Below are positions 22,926 to 37,374 of a stretch of DNA of 64,000 bases, piece after piece. The number at the start of each line of letters is the position of its first letter. The first letter of the stretch is position 1. The notes below the pieces were generated by a model that worked only from the letters and a program-made list of their open reading frames with translations, made no database searches and was not told the DNA's origin. A program made the position numbers and the translations under genes. Origin of the DNA: Saccoglossus kowalevskii (lineage: Eukaryota; Hemichordata; Enteropneusta; Harrimaniidae); NCBI RefSeq assembly GCF_000003605.2, contig NW_003122908.1, forward strand, positions 757,325 to 821,324. The letters run 5' to 3'.

Positions 22926-25900
22926 AGTAACTGCCAAAAAAACTGAGTCATTCTCTACAAAACCCCTGATTAAATGGTTTAGAAAAATAATGCCTTTTAT
23001 AAAAAGGTCGGCGTTTGTACGACATGCCCTAACATAGAAATTGAGCTGGATAGTCAACACCTCATAGGTAGCAGAGAGTGGGGTATTACTGTGAAGATGT
23101 GGAAAATTGGTAATAGTAAGGTCCAAGTAATCTCTTTTGTAATACGGTCAGGCCCTCGAAGGCAAATTCAAGGCACAGATCTTAGTATGAATCGGAAGAA
23201 GCAGATTTTGTAATCTCCTCAAGTTCAATTGGACACATAATTGGATCATAATCACTAAATCAACATATCTGAATGATTTCTTTGTACCACTTACCTAATT
23301 TTTGTAGAAATTCATCTTCATACCAATTAAAATAATAAGTCAGCCAGTAAGAGAACACAATATGTTTGCATTGGGATCCTGGTACTTTGTACAAAAATAA
23401 ACGTGTTAATTGAAGCCACATTTAGAAGTGATATTTATTTTAGCTTTCCAAATGTTATTTGGAATTTTCAAACATCCACGTTTGATTTTTTAGGCCCGTT
23501 TTGATAGTTGACAAGATATATGTCAATATAATAGAGGTGAGCAATTTGTTAACCCATCAATTAATATAATTTGTATGTTTTTTTTTTGAGATTGGGTATG
23601 CAATACAAGCTGATCAATCATATGTTTCTTCACTGATTCATGGATATTTTTGCTAAATGTTATGTGTTTGTAAGTATGATTTTATTTCCAGTATGCCCAA
23701 TAAGTTAATGAAGCACTGCTAGTTTGTGAATGACAGTCATTCCAAATCATTCTTTTTTTTTGTCCCACCACCAGAAATCAGACTGCTGGACAGGATTCAT
23801 CCTCTGGGTCATCTTAAAATTGTTCTCTTAGTTAATGTATTCACCATGACAACTAAACAATTGCGTGAATCATACCACTTTTCAAACAGAAAATGCTAGA
23901 AATCATGGCCTGGTGTTAATATTACCATATTCAGCAAAATGCCTCAAGTATTGTCAACAACCAATTGAAATTTTCGATCAAAGTCATTATACTTAGTGAC
24001 ATCCAATTTGGCTTTTGTAAAACGCATTGCACACACCTAGCTATGACCGACATTGCAGCTGGACAATGGCTTTATAATATTTTGTATTTTCATTGACCAT
24101 TTAACACTATAAATCAGTATTTTCTTTTTACACAAAATATCCCATTATCGTATCAAGGGCCTCCCACTACAGTCGTTCAGAATTCGCCAGCAATCAGTTG
24201 ATATCGGTAATTCCTATACAACAATAAAAATATTAATAATGAATTTCACGAGTGTGTGAATGGAGCAGGATAATAAAACTCACCATCAATGCAAAAATGG
24301 CAGCTTCTCGATAATTAAGATATTCAAGAAACCCGTTGATTTTGTTGACAATTTGACACAAATAGGGCGTTAAATTACAATTTGCCACGTATTATGTATT
24401 TTTAGACATCTAGGGCCTCACCTATAAAACCCTACTTATACCCATACCCCTACTACAAAAAACAACAGTACGCCTTTCAGATGTTAACGCCCATATTGCA
24501 ACTTTCTTCCAACCACTCGACATTCTTGAAATCTATAAACACACACAATGAACTATATGACTAGAATATTTTTTTAACTTTTTCTGCGGACCGCACCAGA
24601 GCAAACACACAACAACCTATTTTATTTATTTAGTATTATCCGTCATGCTTTTGGTTTATTATTATATGATTTACAGACAAGTACTATGATATTGCAATCA
24701 TTGTCTGTTGTCTGTGGGGACAACAACATAATAATGTATCGTGGATATCAGGCAGGCAGGATCTTTAGGTTCTTTAAATACAGAATATGTTGTCCCCTTG
24801 TCTGGCATTTTTTCTAACTGAGCTTATAATGATTTAAAACTTGTATATACTGAGATTCTTTGAAATAAAAATATATTTTTAAGTCTTTTTATCATAGAGT
24901 ATATTGCTGAAATAAATAGCATGCATCGATTTCTTTATAAAACACAGATGCATGAGACTCTGATTGAACTGCCTTAAAAAGTATGTATGCTGAAATTGTC
25001 AGCAAGAATATAAACCAGTCTGTACTAAGAGGTTTTGGAATCAGACAGTCCAAATACATAATCTGTGTTTTAAGTCACAGAGTTGAAGGAAAATAGTGCA
25101 GTTCATATGTGACGAAGCCCGGATCCTTTTCATATAATCCAGGTTTTGAGCCAGTTAGAATAAAAATAACTTCCACAACCATAGATCTTTCAACTTAAGT
25201 CGAATAGAGAATTTTACCAAAGTGTACATTATAGGACATGTATCATTACCATATGAAAAGTTGACACAAGCTTTTTTTAGCTTGTGTATCATACAACATT
25301 ATTCCTGTCTTTATCTAGTAGATTGCTGCTATGGATTCCGCAGTGTAAGCCACTTTAATAGCACTTAGGACCTAAATGTAAGGGCGAGAGTAAGTGTGCA
25401 AACCAGCATTATCCCTTGCTACGTAGCTGCCATGCTGGCTATCCAGGTCTTTGCAAAGGTTTCATTAATAATAATAATTGTTTGGGTATGAGAAACGTTA
25501 TATCCTTATTACGTTATTATCGTATAGATAAGCTATTGGCTATAGTAAGGCATCGTTAGGCGAACTAGTCTGACAAATGATATCATTATCACGTACAATG
25601 GCCCAAGGTAAATAAGCATTACGTTTAGGAGATCAGTGACTGTTATTCCCGCAATTTTGAAGTGCATTCTGAGTTCAATTGAATGTGTTACGATTTGCAG
25701 CTTTTATTGCGTTACGTTTATGTCATATTGGAATATATATAAACACAAGTCTGTGGTCAAGTCTGTTTCCAACCTCAGAAGTTTATACGTTTTCTATCGC
25801 AAACCTCAATGCGACAATTAAACTCGGGGAAAATTTCAATACTAGAATCGATACTATGCATGAGACTCCAGTTTTTGTCCATATCGATGGTGACGTAATC

Positions 25901-26582
25901 AACACTCAATTCCCATGACTCTGAAATTCACGTTTTCGAGTAAATTTCAACTTGTATTGTCACATAGAATAGTCTGTTTTTTTTACTATACTTTATTGTC
26001 AATTATAAAAATAAATCACGGAATACCACTAGTATTTAACCACCTCATGGACAGATGGTACTTGATATCACAAACAGATACAAACAGAGACTGACAGAAT
26101 AAAATAATGATACAGTATCCTTACAGTATTCCCAGTAGACATGTTTTTATTTACATGATCCAAGTATGTAAAATGCTATGTACTCGTTAAAAAGCACAAT
26201 GTTACCAGAGAGTATATCGATTGAATTATAATTATTCGTTTGAATTGCGGGATTCTTGATTACAAATGGTGTATACATATAACAAAATTAATGATTACAT
26301 CCAATACTCACTTGTATGTCTGCAATGTATATCTGTAAATAACAAGCAATCTGTATATCGACATTAGGTTGCTCACATCAAGGAGTTAATCCTTGAATTT
26401 TTAGGACGCTAATTCAGTGAGTATTCTTTCTTGCATCCATTTAACTATTGGTCAATAAGCAATAATTATAGATCTAGCAAAGAAGCGAATTGGCAGAAAT
26501 GACCACGACTTAGAGGGCATTACATTGTTTGCAGCATTACAGTGATGCTGTGCTGCGTGCGACAACATTGCAGTTCCTTGAT
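22926..26582. other. Non-coding DNA between mariner and minisatellite
   Basis: No gene recognised. A short hairpin (ACACAAGCT, T-rich loop, AGCTTGTGT) lies at 25264-25288. A forward open stretch at 25679-25918 has a protein-like second half (TSEVYTFSIANLNATIKLG) but no known domain, no splice context that I could judge, and a length expected by chance. Confidence 0.5.
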
Positions 26583-26968
26583 CTCACCTTTATCTTGACG
26601 GTACTGCAATGGCAAACATTGAGATCTCACCTTTATCTTGACGGTACTGCAATGGCAAACATTGAGATCTCACCTTTATCATGACGGTACTGCAATGGCA
26701 AACATTGAGATCTCACCTTTATCTTGACGGTACTGCAATGGCAAACATTGAGATCTCACCTTTATCTTGACGGTACTGCAATGGCAAACATTGAGATCTC
26801 ACCTTTATCTTGACGGTACTGCAATGGCAAACATTGAGATCTCACCTTTTTATTGACGGTACTGCAATGGCAAACATTGAGATCTCACCTTTATCTTGGC
26901 GGTACTGCAATGGCAAACATTGAGATCTCACCTTTATCCTGACGGTACTGCAATGGCAAACATCGAGT
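26583..26968 (+). repeat. 43-bp minisatellite, nine copies
   Basis: Nine head-to-tail units of exactly 43 bases with few differences. Each holds CTCACCTTTATCTTGACGG, then TACTGCAATGGCAAACATTG, and meets the next at a GAGATCTC palindrome. Variation is concentrated in the ATCTT block (ATCAT, TATTG and ATCCT variants in units 3, 7 and 9). Weak relatives of TGGCAAACATT lie outside the array, such as TGGCAGAACATTCA near 27018 and 27090, suggesting that the array grew from a local motif. No coding capacity. Confidence 0.97.
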
Positions 26969-29900
26969 TTTAGCAGTAAAATTATTTCAGTGATGTCAGG
27001 CTAAACAAATGTCATTGGCAGAACATTCAATGGCGAATTGAACTCATAATTTGACGTGATATTTCGTCAGTGGCTGTACATTGAGTGGCAGAACATTCAG
27101 TCACTTACAACCACTATAACCATCTATATATACGTTTGCCAATGGTCTCTCCCAATTGCCAGTGTTTAAATCAAGGACCGGTCTAGTTTTACATGCCCAC
27201 TAATAAATATGATGAATACTTACTTTTTTTGATCGCAGTACTGTTGTGAGCAAACAATATTATTAATATGTTAAAACTGATATTATTAATATGTTAAAAC
27301 TGACATCACCGAGTTGGCTGAGCAGAAAATAGTTTTCCTCGCTCTTGATTGTCCAGCAGCTGAGAACCTTCTGAGTTAGTTGCAAAGTGTGCAGCTAACC
27401 AACTCTGAGCTCGCACAGCTTGACTCTATCTTATTTATTATTTATGTTATTAGAATAGATTCCGTTGCCGAAATTAACCATTTGGGAGAAAACGCGGAGA
27501 GCATGAAACTAATATATAGTATATGTGTCTCTGCTAAGCAGGGGTCTTAAAGCTTCATAGTATCAGACCCTATCTAGCAGTTTTGCTATTGGATGAGGCT
27601 CAGATTTTAAAACTGCTGCATATTTAGGGAACTGCCCTATATATTATTCTTGATGAGCTGTTAGCACAGGAAACCGACTTACTCCAGGTTTCATTAAAGA
27701 ATTCTGCCTTTATTGTGACGACTGTTCACTCCGGACATAGTTGTAGGTTTTTTTTGTTACAGATAGAGTTGTGAATAATTGTTGTTTCTAGTTACAGGTC
27801 TGTTGTTCTTCAACAGTGTTTTAATCAGCCCCGCCAAGCCAAAGAAAATATTTGTCTAATTTATTGTCCTTTTTAGTTTTCTAAGCTTTTCGTGCTTGAC
27901 ATGGAGTTGGGGAGAATATCTGTCATGTTATTTAGTCGGTAGAGGGGTGATGATGTTTGTGCGTTGATTATGTGAGTGCGAGACACTATTCTAACGCTTC
28001 GTAATTTTAAAATTGTAATCAATTGGTAGCATGTGATATTTTGACCTAAGTTTGTAGTTTTAACAGTCAGATTCTAATATTTAAATTCACCTCATCCTTT
28101 AAACAATCCTTTCTCACTGATTATCGCGGTACAAAATTTATGGATCCGAACGGTCTCATGCGATCGGGTTTGGAGATTTATTTCGTGACCAGTTACAACA
28201 TAGTGCTATAATATCCAACGTTTCGTAATTTCAAAATATCATCGAGTATAACTCAGTATTAAGAAGATATTTTATGTTGAGACAAATAGCGATAACATTT
28301 CGCCAACTTTAGTTTGTAGGTACATGTGGAGAAACCTTGTATACGTAACATGATATACCTGTTAGAGTTATGTCCCGTTTTTTTACAGATTCATGTTGAT
28401 AATGGTTCAAAAGAGTTTACCTTGAAAATTATTATTTTTTTCACAAGCCTCCAGACCAGCTGTCGTACTTAAAGGCTCACTTGGGTAAATACTTACAAGT
28501 AATGAGTACATTTGCGCAAAGGCCGTATCTTGAACCTTGACTATAGATTCGATGACCCGCTGTCACGCTGTGCAAACCGACAATGAATGGATTAGTGTAA
28601 TAACCTACGAGACACGAATGATGAAGAATGACAAGATTTCTACTAATGGTTTGGATTACAATGCAGCTTTTATATTCATCTGTTGAATGGCGTGCGGCTT
28701 AATACGTTAATGCAGCTTGAGTAACTTGAACAGTTCTTTTCGGACCCTTCTCTGCCTACTTGACGCAACGTCTCTTATTTTACTTCCCCGTATGGTTGAT
28801 TACATCTTACATGTGACATTCATCAAGGTCTTCTCCGTGTCCAATAGTCTAATAGTAGTTTATGTTGGCTGTAAAATAGAATTGTGGCTGCTTTAATATT
28901 AGTACCTATTATCAATGACTGACATGTTATTTTGGTTGTTATTGTACGATTCTAAGTGTAACCGCGTGTAAGAGTAGATTCCCAATATTCGGTTTTACTC
29001 ACGTTAGTGACGAGTTACAATATTAAGTTGTTTATTTTACTTCAAAGTATCTTCTCCAGTGGACAGTTTCATAGTATTTATTATTTACTTTAGTAAATTC
29101 TCATTAGACAAATGTGTTGCTATCACGGAAACCTCAAATGTGGTCCGTTACTACCCAAACAAGCTTACACTTAATTCTTTTCGACAATCGATTTCGACAT
29201 CAGCAAAGAAGCTTAGTTAGTCGTGCTATCTAATTGCATTAGCTGCTCTTCTATTGACGCTCGCTCGTACTTAATCACCATGCGCCCCTCTCAAATCGAA
29301 AGTTCGCCATACCCGACAAAATAATGTGTAATAATAATGTATAAATTCGATATTTTGTAAGAAAACATTGAAGCATATGAGGAACTCGCATGCAAGTATA
29401 GTCTTCATGTTTTATCTTTATGATGACGTCATACTATGTGGATTGGAAGGCACATTTTTTAGAATCTGTCTTCATCACGTGATAGCTAACCATTCTCAGA
29501 TTATATGCAAGATTGCCATCAAGTAAAACGTTTAGCGCGTTGCTAGCTGCGATTGTCTCCTTGTTGGCTCTTCAATTTTAGAATGTTAAAGTTGAAAACG
29601 GCCATTCCCATCACTGCTAATAATAATCAACGAGCCTCGCTGACTAACGATGATCACGAGGAAGGTGTTTGCCCATGAACATAACTTAAATTTGGAATTA
29701 GTAATAATCGCTTGAACATTTGATTTTCATTTTTGATATCTTATATTGTGAACGTAATGCCGAAATCCCTTGGAGGCACTTTGAATATATCATCGTCGTT
29801 CAGAACAACAACAAAATTGTATACACAAAAAATACGCGAAGAAGCAAGAAACATTTGAATCGGAATGAAATTGATTTCATGCTTCAAAATACATCACATC

Positions 29901-32900
29901 ATATATTATTTCCCATTGATTGGGTTCATATACGTCGTACATATATGTCTTCAATTCGTTAGTTTTATTCTCGGTACGGAAATCAGACTTGTAAACCATG
30001 AAGTAGACCTTCAGCATAATGGATTATGAAGGTCACCGCGTTTCTATGGTGTACGTTGAAGAAATTATTGAGAAATGATATCAGATCGTTAATGTTAGTT
30101 TGTATTTATATGTAGTTTAAAATGTAATCCGCATATAGGTATGTGCATAATAGTCATGTTCGTGCGTTTTTTTGTTGTTGTGGTGCCTATTAATATCGAT
30201 TATTAAATTTTTCTTTTTAGTATTCAGGTATTTCACCCGCGGCCTATAATGAGGAAATAAATCTGGGTATTATGATAATTCCTAAAAAATAGTTTTATTT
30301 AATAATATTATTCGTGATACATCATTAGTGTAATATAACGGGAAAGCATCAGCTGCACCCATTATTAAAGTGGAAACCAGTAAGAGGGGGACCCCGAGGT
30401 GTACGAGAAGGTAAATCCTACAGGAAATTGTCGACTGATTGTTTAATGTAATAAGTACGGCGGTATTGAAGGCAATCAGCTCGCGTTGATGTATTTGCTA
30501 TAATTATTGTGCGCTTGTTCACCTCGCACATACACACATAAACAACCTAATATACGTAGAACTGGTTGGGTAAATATAACTTGTATTAGGCTTGTATATA
30601 TGTATATTAAAATTGCACAGTAACTTGTATTTATTTAGATCACGTCATTTTAATATTTATCGTAAATTTTGAAAACGGGAAGATGATTAAAATATTTTAA
30701 AAGTTTAAGAATACATGACATTTTTATTTAGCAAATTATTGCATAGAAACCAATGATATATTATAAAAAAATGGGGTCCTTTATCGTCATAATATAATCT
30801 TGTTTTCACGTATTGAGACTGACATATTGAAAGTATTACCGTCGTCTGTGTCATGCAGTTTACATTTAATGGCAACATTCCGCTAACCCCTGCAATTTAA
30901 GGTCTTAATTGATCAGTTTCAATGAATAAAAGTACTAGTTTACTCGTGACCTTTTTTCAATCTCGATTGTTTAGTGTCTGATCGCCAACACATGCTTGGG
31001 GGAAATGTGTATTATGCTGTTTATAGTATTGTAAATACGTTATATATTGAAGACTTATTGAGTGTTTTGTTTTGTTTTTGCGTTCGTGTGCAGCACGTGA
31101 ACCGTTCTCTACATTGGTGTTGATGAAAAGTGTGTTGCGTTTTATTAATAACACATGCCAAAGATATGCATCGAAGTAATTGAAAGACATGATAATATCA
31201 ATATCGATCAGATATAAGTGATTAACACCTCCGGTGTACAATTTTTATTTCAAGGATATCACCATAGAAATATTACTGTCAATTTAAAAAAAACGACTGA
31301 AATATGTCATTTATTTGAAGTGATCCCAGTATTGTAGAGAAGATAATCTAAACATATTATGAGGATGGATATGGACTAATTTCAACACGAATTAGCCACA
31401 TCAATTTATTTGTTTTTCTTTATGCCGGTTTTAGGTAAAGTTTTTAATCAGAAAAAAAAAACGTAATTAGTAGTAGCACGCGATAACCATCAGAATGTTT
31501 GAATTGTCGAGTACAATGCATGTAAGTCTTTGTAGCTTTTGTCAATGGTGCTAGCTGCGTCACCTGGCCATATGTTACAAGTTAAAATATCAATGTTTTC
31601 TGCATTGTTCATCATAACACTACTGTCGTTTGCATAAAACAATTTTAAACAAGTGAACATCCTCATTCAGTAATAATTCCCTATCCTGCAAGTTAAAAAA
31701 CGGCAAAATCTACAACGACGGAAACCTAAATATTACATTTCAAATGTACATTGAATAGAACATCAAAGAGTAATATATTGACTGACTGCATTGTAGACAA
31801 GTCGTACAATCCAATATGTCTTCACCGCACCATATCCAGATCTTCCTCCTGATCTTATTCCTTGGTGATTGGCATATCATATTCTCGACTAGCAAAATTA
31901 AAACAAACTGGCCTTTGAACCATCTGAAATAATTCTCAGCTTTATGTAAACCAAAATAGTTTTGAGAAAATTGAACAATTTGTCGATTATAATAAATCGA
32001 CGATAATGTGATTGGAAATCGTTGGAGGGGCGAGCCATTATCTCTGATGGGGGGCTTGAAGAGACACCGAATACATACTTCAGGCTCCTAAGCACGTTTG
32101 TAATTTTCATTCGTCCTTTATTTGAACTTGGATGTTCTTGGAGTAGATGTGCATTATTAAATGACATGCCAGACGATAATGGAAGTAGCGAATGTCATGC
32201 ATTGGTAATGCTCTCCCGTTAAGAACTTGAAAGTTTGGAATAGACAGTAGCCATTGGATGTATTTAGTTTACAGTGCACTAAATGATGTGAGTTCTGAAA
32301 GTAGGATTAAATCGTCGACAACAAAAAATGAGATCGTCTTTTTAAAAGGTTGGGAAAATCAAATAACTGTGAATTTAGGTATATTAAATATATATCGGGC
32401 ATATTACATAGCTTGCGGGTAAACACGCTTACACGACGAGTGGCAATTGTTACACGTTACTTGTCGACACTAATTAGAAACTCATATACTTGCAGGCACT
32501 ATCTATTTCAATACAACAATCCGCATCAATGTTCCAATCGAGATACATTACTTCAGGGAATGTAATAGATCTCCGTTTTTTTGGTCGATTTAATGTTCAA
32601 CACTGATGAGAGCATCTTCAAATAAAGTAAAAACGTTGCGCAATGGATGCTTCAAGCAGACTCATCGAGTACAGACAAACGATAACCGTATTCATCTTCT
32701 ATTTCACTCTTATTCGGTTATTTATTTGAGCTATTTATTACTACCAGCTGACGTGGCGTTCATAATCGTTGAAATTACTTTTTTTCTTACTTTCTTTGCA
32801 CCTCAAATCAATTAATATAAATGCACAGCATGTTTTACTTGAAGCATTCGATTATAGTGCATTATTAAAATTGATATTGACACATAACATTACACGTAAG

Positions 32901-35900
32901 TGTTTTATTTTATTTGACCAATCTGGCCATGATTAAGGATATTCCTCGTTTGTAAATTCACAATATGTAAACGCGTTGCTAATATCCCGGGCACAACGTT
33001 GACGATGCATATTTAAATTGTCTTTAAAGCTAGTATATACAAATAATGACGTATGCATACATTAACAAATTAGCGTGTTCTCAACGTCAGTTCTACATTT
33101 TCTTCGAATAGTACCGTCAGACCTCAAAAAGTTCCCGATAAAATCTCCAATTGCCATATACAAAGCCACTGTGAAATAGCATAATTGCTTTATTTGCCAC
33201 GTGGAAGAAGATCGGCTTTGTAGGTTTCTCCAACTAATCACTATAACACTGAAGATCTTTTCTTCACATAATCACATGGGGAATGCTTATTCAAGCATGA
33301 GAAAGGCTGGATTAAGTTCTTCAATGACAAACGTCGTTATCTGGAAAAAGTTACCATTATAGGAACAAAGGGGATATATATGTTACAGGATTGTTTTACA
33401 GATGGTGAATCACTTTTTTTTTCCCGTTCAGGCCATGCAAGGCCATTCCATCGATTTATGTTTTGCTTCATTTAGAAGTAAACTTAAAAATGGTTCAATC
33501 TGACCACAGCTTACAATAGAATAGCGGTATGTGAAATTCAAATGATCCCTCGTTATCGAGAGTGAGTCGTTTTTTTTTCAAAGAACTCAATATAATTACC
33601 ATACATTAGTTTGTGTTAGTACATTTCCAGATCACGTTACACTTCCGTTATAAAGTGGGGCAAAGCGCCTACGTTCACGATACGTTGTATCATTAGTTTA
33701 TATCTACCCGCATTTTGCTCATCCTGAACTAACAGTTTTCGAACTTCTGTTGCCATGACAAACAATACTGTAACCATGGTTATGATGCCGATACATATCA
33801 GTACATATATTGGAAATTTAATGATACGACGGTTACTAATCCAAGTTTGACCAAAGTGAACAGCAGGGTGATATGGTCGTTGTCCTTTCATGTATATACT
33901 CACAGTATCCACCACCGTTACGATTATCCTCATTTTCCGAGTGACCTTTACTTTCATTGAATCAATGAAACATATAGTTATATGTAAATGAACATTGTAG
34001 GAATTTAGTCATGTACACACGCATATGGTTTTATTATCTGCCCCTATCCCGATAATTAAATCACGAATCACAAAGATATACAAATACATTGCAACCATAG
34101 TCGGTCGTATTGACGAAGAACATACTTGTCCCGGCGATAGCACCTCGATTAAACAACACTTCTTTGACTTCTGTAATTTCCCTTGCATGCATTTGGCTCT
34201 AACGACTTTATGCGACTTCACGAAAGCAACAACACCCAGGTATACACACTTGTAATATAACGTAGTTAATGTGGTACTGTTGAGTACAGTTTTTTATATA
34301 TACATCCGCCGTATACATGAGATGAGTTCAATAAGGTAATATTGGAAATTATTTCCAATACGTGGATTTCCGTTGGTTTGACTATTAGTGGAGATTTATT
34401 CACTGGCGGCTGTATTCGAAGCGATTGTATGATTATTATCATACTATCACTCGGAATATGTATGGATTTATGATCAGGTTGACTATCGGAATGTGATCTG
34501 TGTTTGACACATAACAATAAGGCAATCAACATGAGTACGGCGACACATCACAGCTGCTCCGTTGGAGATACCAAGAGCAGACAATGTGGAACCGCAATGC
34601 ATACCCCCCCCCCTCTACCAGCAATCTCGCCATCCACCATGATTGTTATCTTGTACGTCGCATACTAGTATTCTTACCAGCTTTGAAGCTTGACACATCA
34701 GTCCGTAAATCATAGAATTATTGAGAAATTGGGGGGTTATAAGTCCGAAGCGCAATATTAGTCTGGAACACTTCTTTCACTAACCCATAGATGTGGTGCT
34801 GGGGAGTATTCGTTCCGATTAGCGTCCTGCAACGTTGATACGAGATATTTTCTCTGATTAGCTCCAATGCAATCCAATTGGAGTCTCGTGCAGTCACTAT
34901 GACATTTAGAAAAGTAAACTTGAAGTAAGGTGACGGTTAACCTGCTCATTTCGGCCCTGCTAAATGATCTTATCATCCAGAGCACCATAGGAAACCCCCC
35001 AACGTATACATTTACACAAACAAGTAAGGTCGAATGACGCATTGCACAACACGACTGTACTAATAAACTATGTCATACCTATGATGTATAAACGGATCCG
35101 ATAAGGACATCATCTTTCGCATAGGCACCACGTATGTGTATAACTTTTTGGGCAGTCTATCGCCGTCAGTGGTGCCCGCGGTGTTGTTATATATCGGCTA
35201 GGGGGCGATCTAAACTGCTAATTTGAAATTAAATGTTCTCACCCGACAGATACATAGTCAATATGGTAATACTCCAATACTACTATATATATATATAGGA
35301 ATAAAGATAGTAAATTTGAAAAAAATATGACTAGCAATAATGGGTGGGTGTGAATATATATTAGCTAATAAAATGCGCTTATGGGTATACAAGCATGCGG
35401 AACTTCCTCGTGAATAAAACCCATTTCATCGGCGCATGAATATAATATTTTAGTTTTATGTGAAGTATAGATAGCGGCGTATCACGCTTTCATTAATTGG
35501 TGAATATCGCGCCGCTAGTCATAACAAACTTTTTGAATGGCCATACACGATCTTTATCTATGAAATGAAAATTGCACTATGGGCACAATAAAATGTTTTG
35601 ATATAATTATTGGGAGTGAGAAGTGTTTTCAAAATATGCAATATTTGCTTTTAAAGTGGTTATCACCAATCTACATTCAACGGAAACGTGTAATTAAAAT
35701 GGCTAAACAGGGGTTAAAATATTTTTCTGCTCGGTAAGAGACTAAAGCATATCCTTTAATTGCAATGCTCGTATCAACAACCTTCGCTAGCTTCATTTGT
35801 TATGCCCGTTGCCATGGTAATGAAAATTGGCGTGACGTACCTGAGTGTGTACGGCCCCCAGCGATCGAAGTGCAGAGCCCATCGTTTACGTCAGCTTTCC

Positions 35901-37374
35901 GCGAGACTAGTGCGGTTATACTAATATGCGCGGCTTAGTAGTACGAAGACAAGAGAATGTTCGTTTCGCCGTTGCATCTGTCAAATCGCCTATCATCACT
36001 TTGACGTTTATATATTTACATAATTCACGGTAGGTAAGCCATTTTTTTTCTACTTTGATTTCCCGTAGTGAAGGAATCGCCGAATTGCCACTCCGTGCCG
36101 TTCGGTTTATGTGCAGTACGGATAACATATGCAGGCGCTGTTAGGGGGATGGGTGTTATCCTGTTCAACGCTTGATGCCATGCAGTGACGAATACATTTT
36201 TTGTCAAATCTCTCGAACCGAACATTCGCTGTATGTTGAAATCCATAGCACTGGAGCTTTGCAGAGACGCCGAGATTCAATTACCGAGGAAAGGTCTCAT
36301 AACTTCTTAGAGGTGTTATTCGAATAGTTGCTTTTTAACACTACTATATTTACACTCGCGCGAGTTAATTTTCTTACATTTCCCAGTTCATCAACACTGT
36401 ATCGGATATCAAATTAAAAACTGGACATTTTGGGCAATTGGAGTTGTAAGGAAAGACTAAACGCACTTTGATCAAAATTCAATTCCAAGTTTTAATTGAA
36501 GGTATATTAACCCGGCTAACTGTAGGTGTCTACATTTGTGTTTATATATAAGTCGAAATGTTCTTTCAATTAAAGTGGAAATATAACTACAGTAACGGAG
36601 AAATACTGTCCGATTGTGAAACGCGAAACGCCCACTTATTTTAAAGACGTCCACTGGTTATATGTAGATACACGCGGTGAAATGTACCTATGTCGCATGC
36701 AACGACAATCAAGTGGCGCTCAATTACGGATTTTCTGTTTGCAAACTGACAACCCCGTCGAGTTGTTCATATTGACCACAGAGCACGTTTCAACTTCCAG
36801 GGACACCGTGTGTTCAACGACAGGATATTCATCAGGGAAACGTAAGGGTTACTCACGATATATATAGAATTTACATTGTTTACATTTCCGTACGTAGAAT
36901 TCAGTACAACATCTATAGCTTCGAGCTGGTGTATTGACTTACTAAATAAATACTGAAAAATAATTTGTTACGTGTCAACTAGATGCTAATGCTGCAAAAA
37001 TAAATGTATATGTCACATGGTTATCATACACGAGATGCCAATCACTGTGACACCATCTGCTCCCTTAGTAAGAACATAAAATTCCATGGCATTTTCATTT
37101 TCATTAATAGCATTAAGTGATGGGAATTATTTATAATTGCCGTTTCAAGTCAAATTTGACACCCGAAAAAAACTTTTCAGTATTTTTCAATTTAAGCGAG
37201 TATATATTCTACCCGCCAATTCGGGATTTGCGTTGATGGTTCAATGTCGCGAATGAAAATTTTCATAACATATGGTTGGTTTCAGTATACGTTTGAGTCA
37301 GTTACATTGGCGTCCGCGCCGACGCCCGCTATATTGCGCGTCTGACCGGTACCACCACACAGAGAAACGCTTTT
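26969..37374. other. Gene-poor, AT-rich DNA
   Basis: No recognisable gene. Noted here: a TGACGTCA palindrome at 29424, a splice-acceptor-like TTCTTTTTAG at 30212-30221, a reverse-strand open stretch at 33637-33957 with one hydrophobic segment, and a less AT-rich segment about 35.8-36.3 kb with an X-box-like palindrome (35808-35821) and overlapping reverse-strand open frames. None of the open frames is longer than chance allows in 64 kb. Confidence 0.5.
27258..27303 (+). repeat. 23-bp tandem duplication
   Basis: Two exact copies of a 23-base unit beginning TATTATTAATATG and ending AAAACTGA stand head to tail. The lack of differences suggests a recent slippage or duplication event. Confidence 0.95.

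Noticed and set aside
26583-26968. CRISPR-like regular array
   Set aside because: The units are identical throughout with no unique spacers, so it is a tandem minisatellite. The setting is also eukaryotic.
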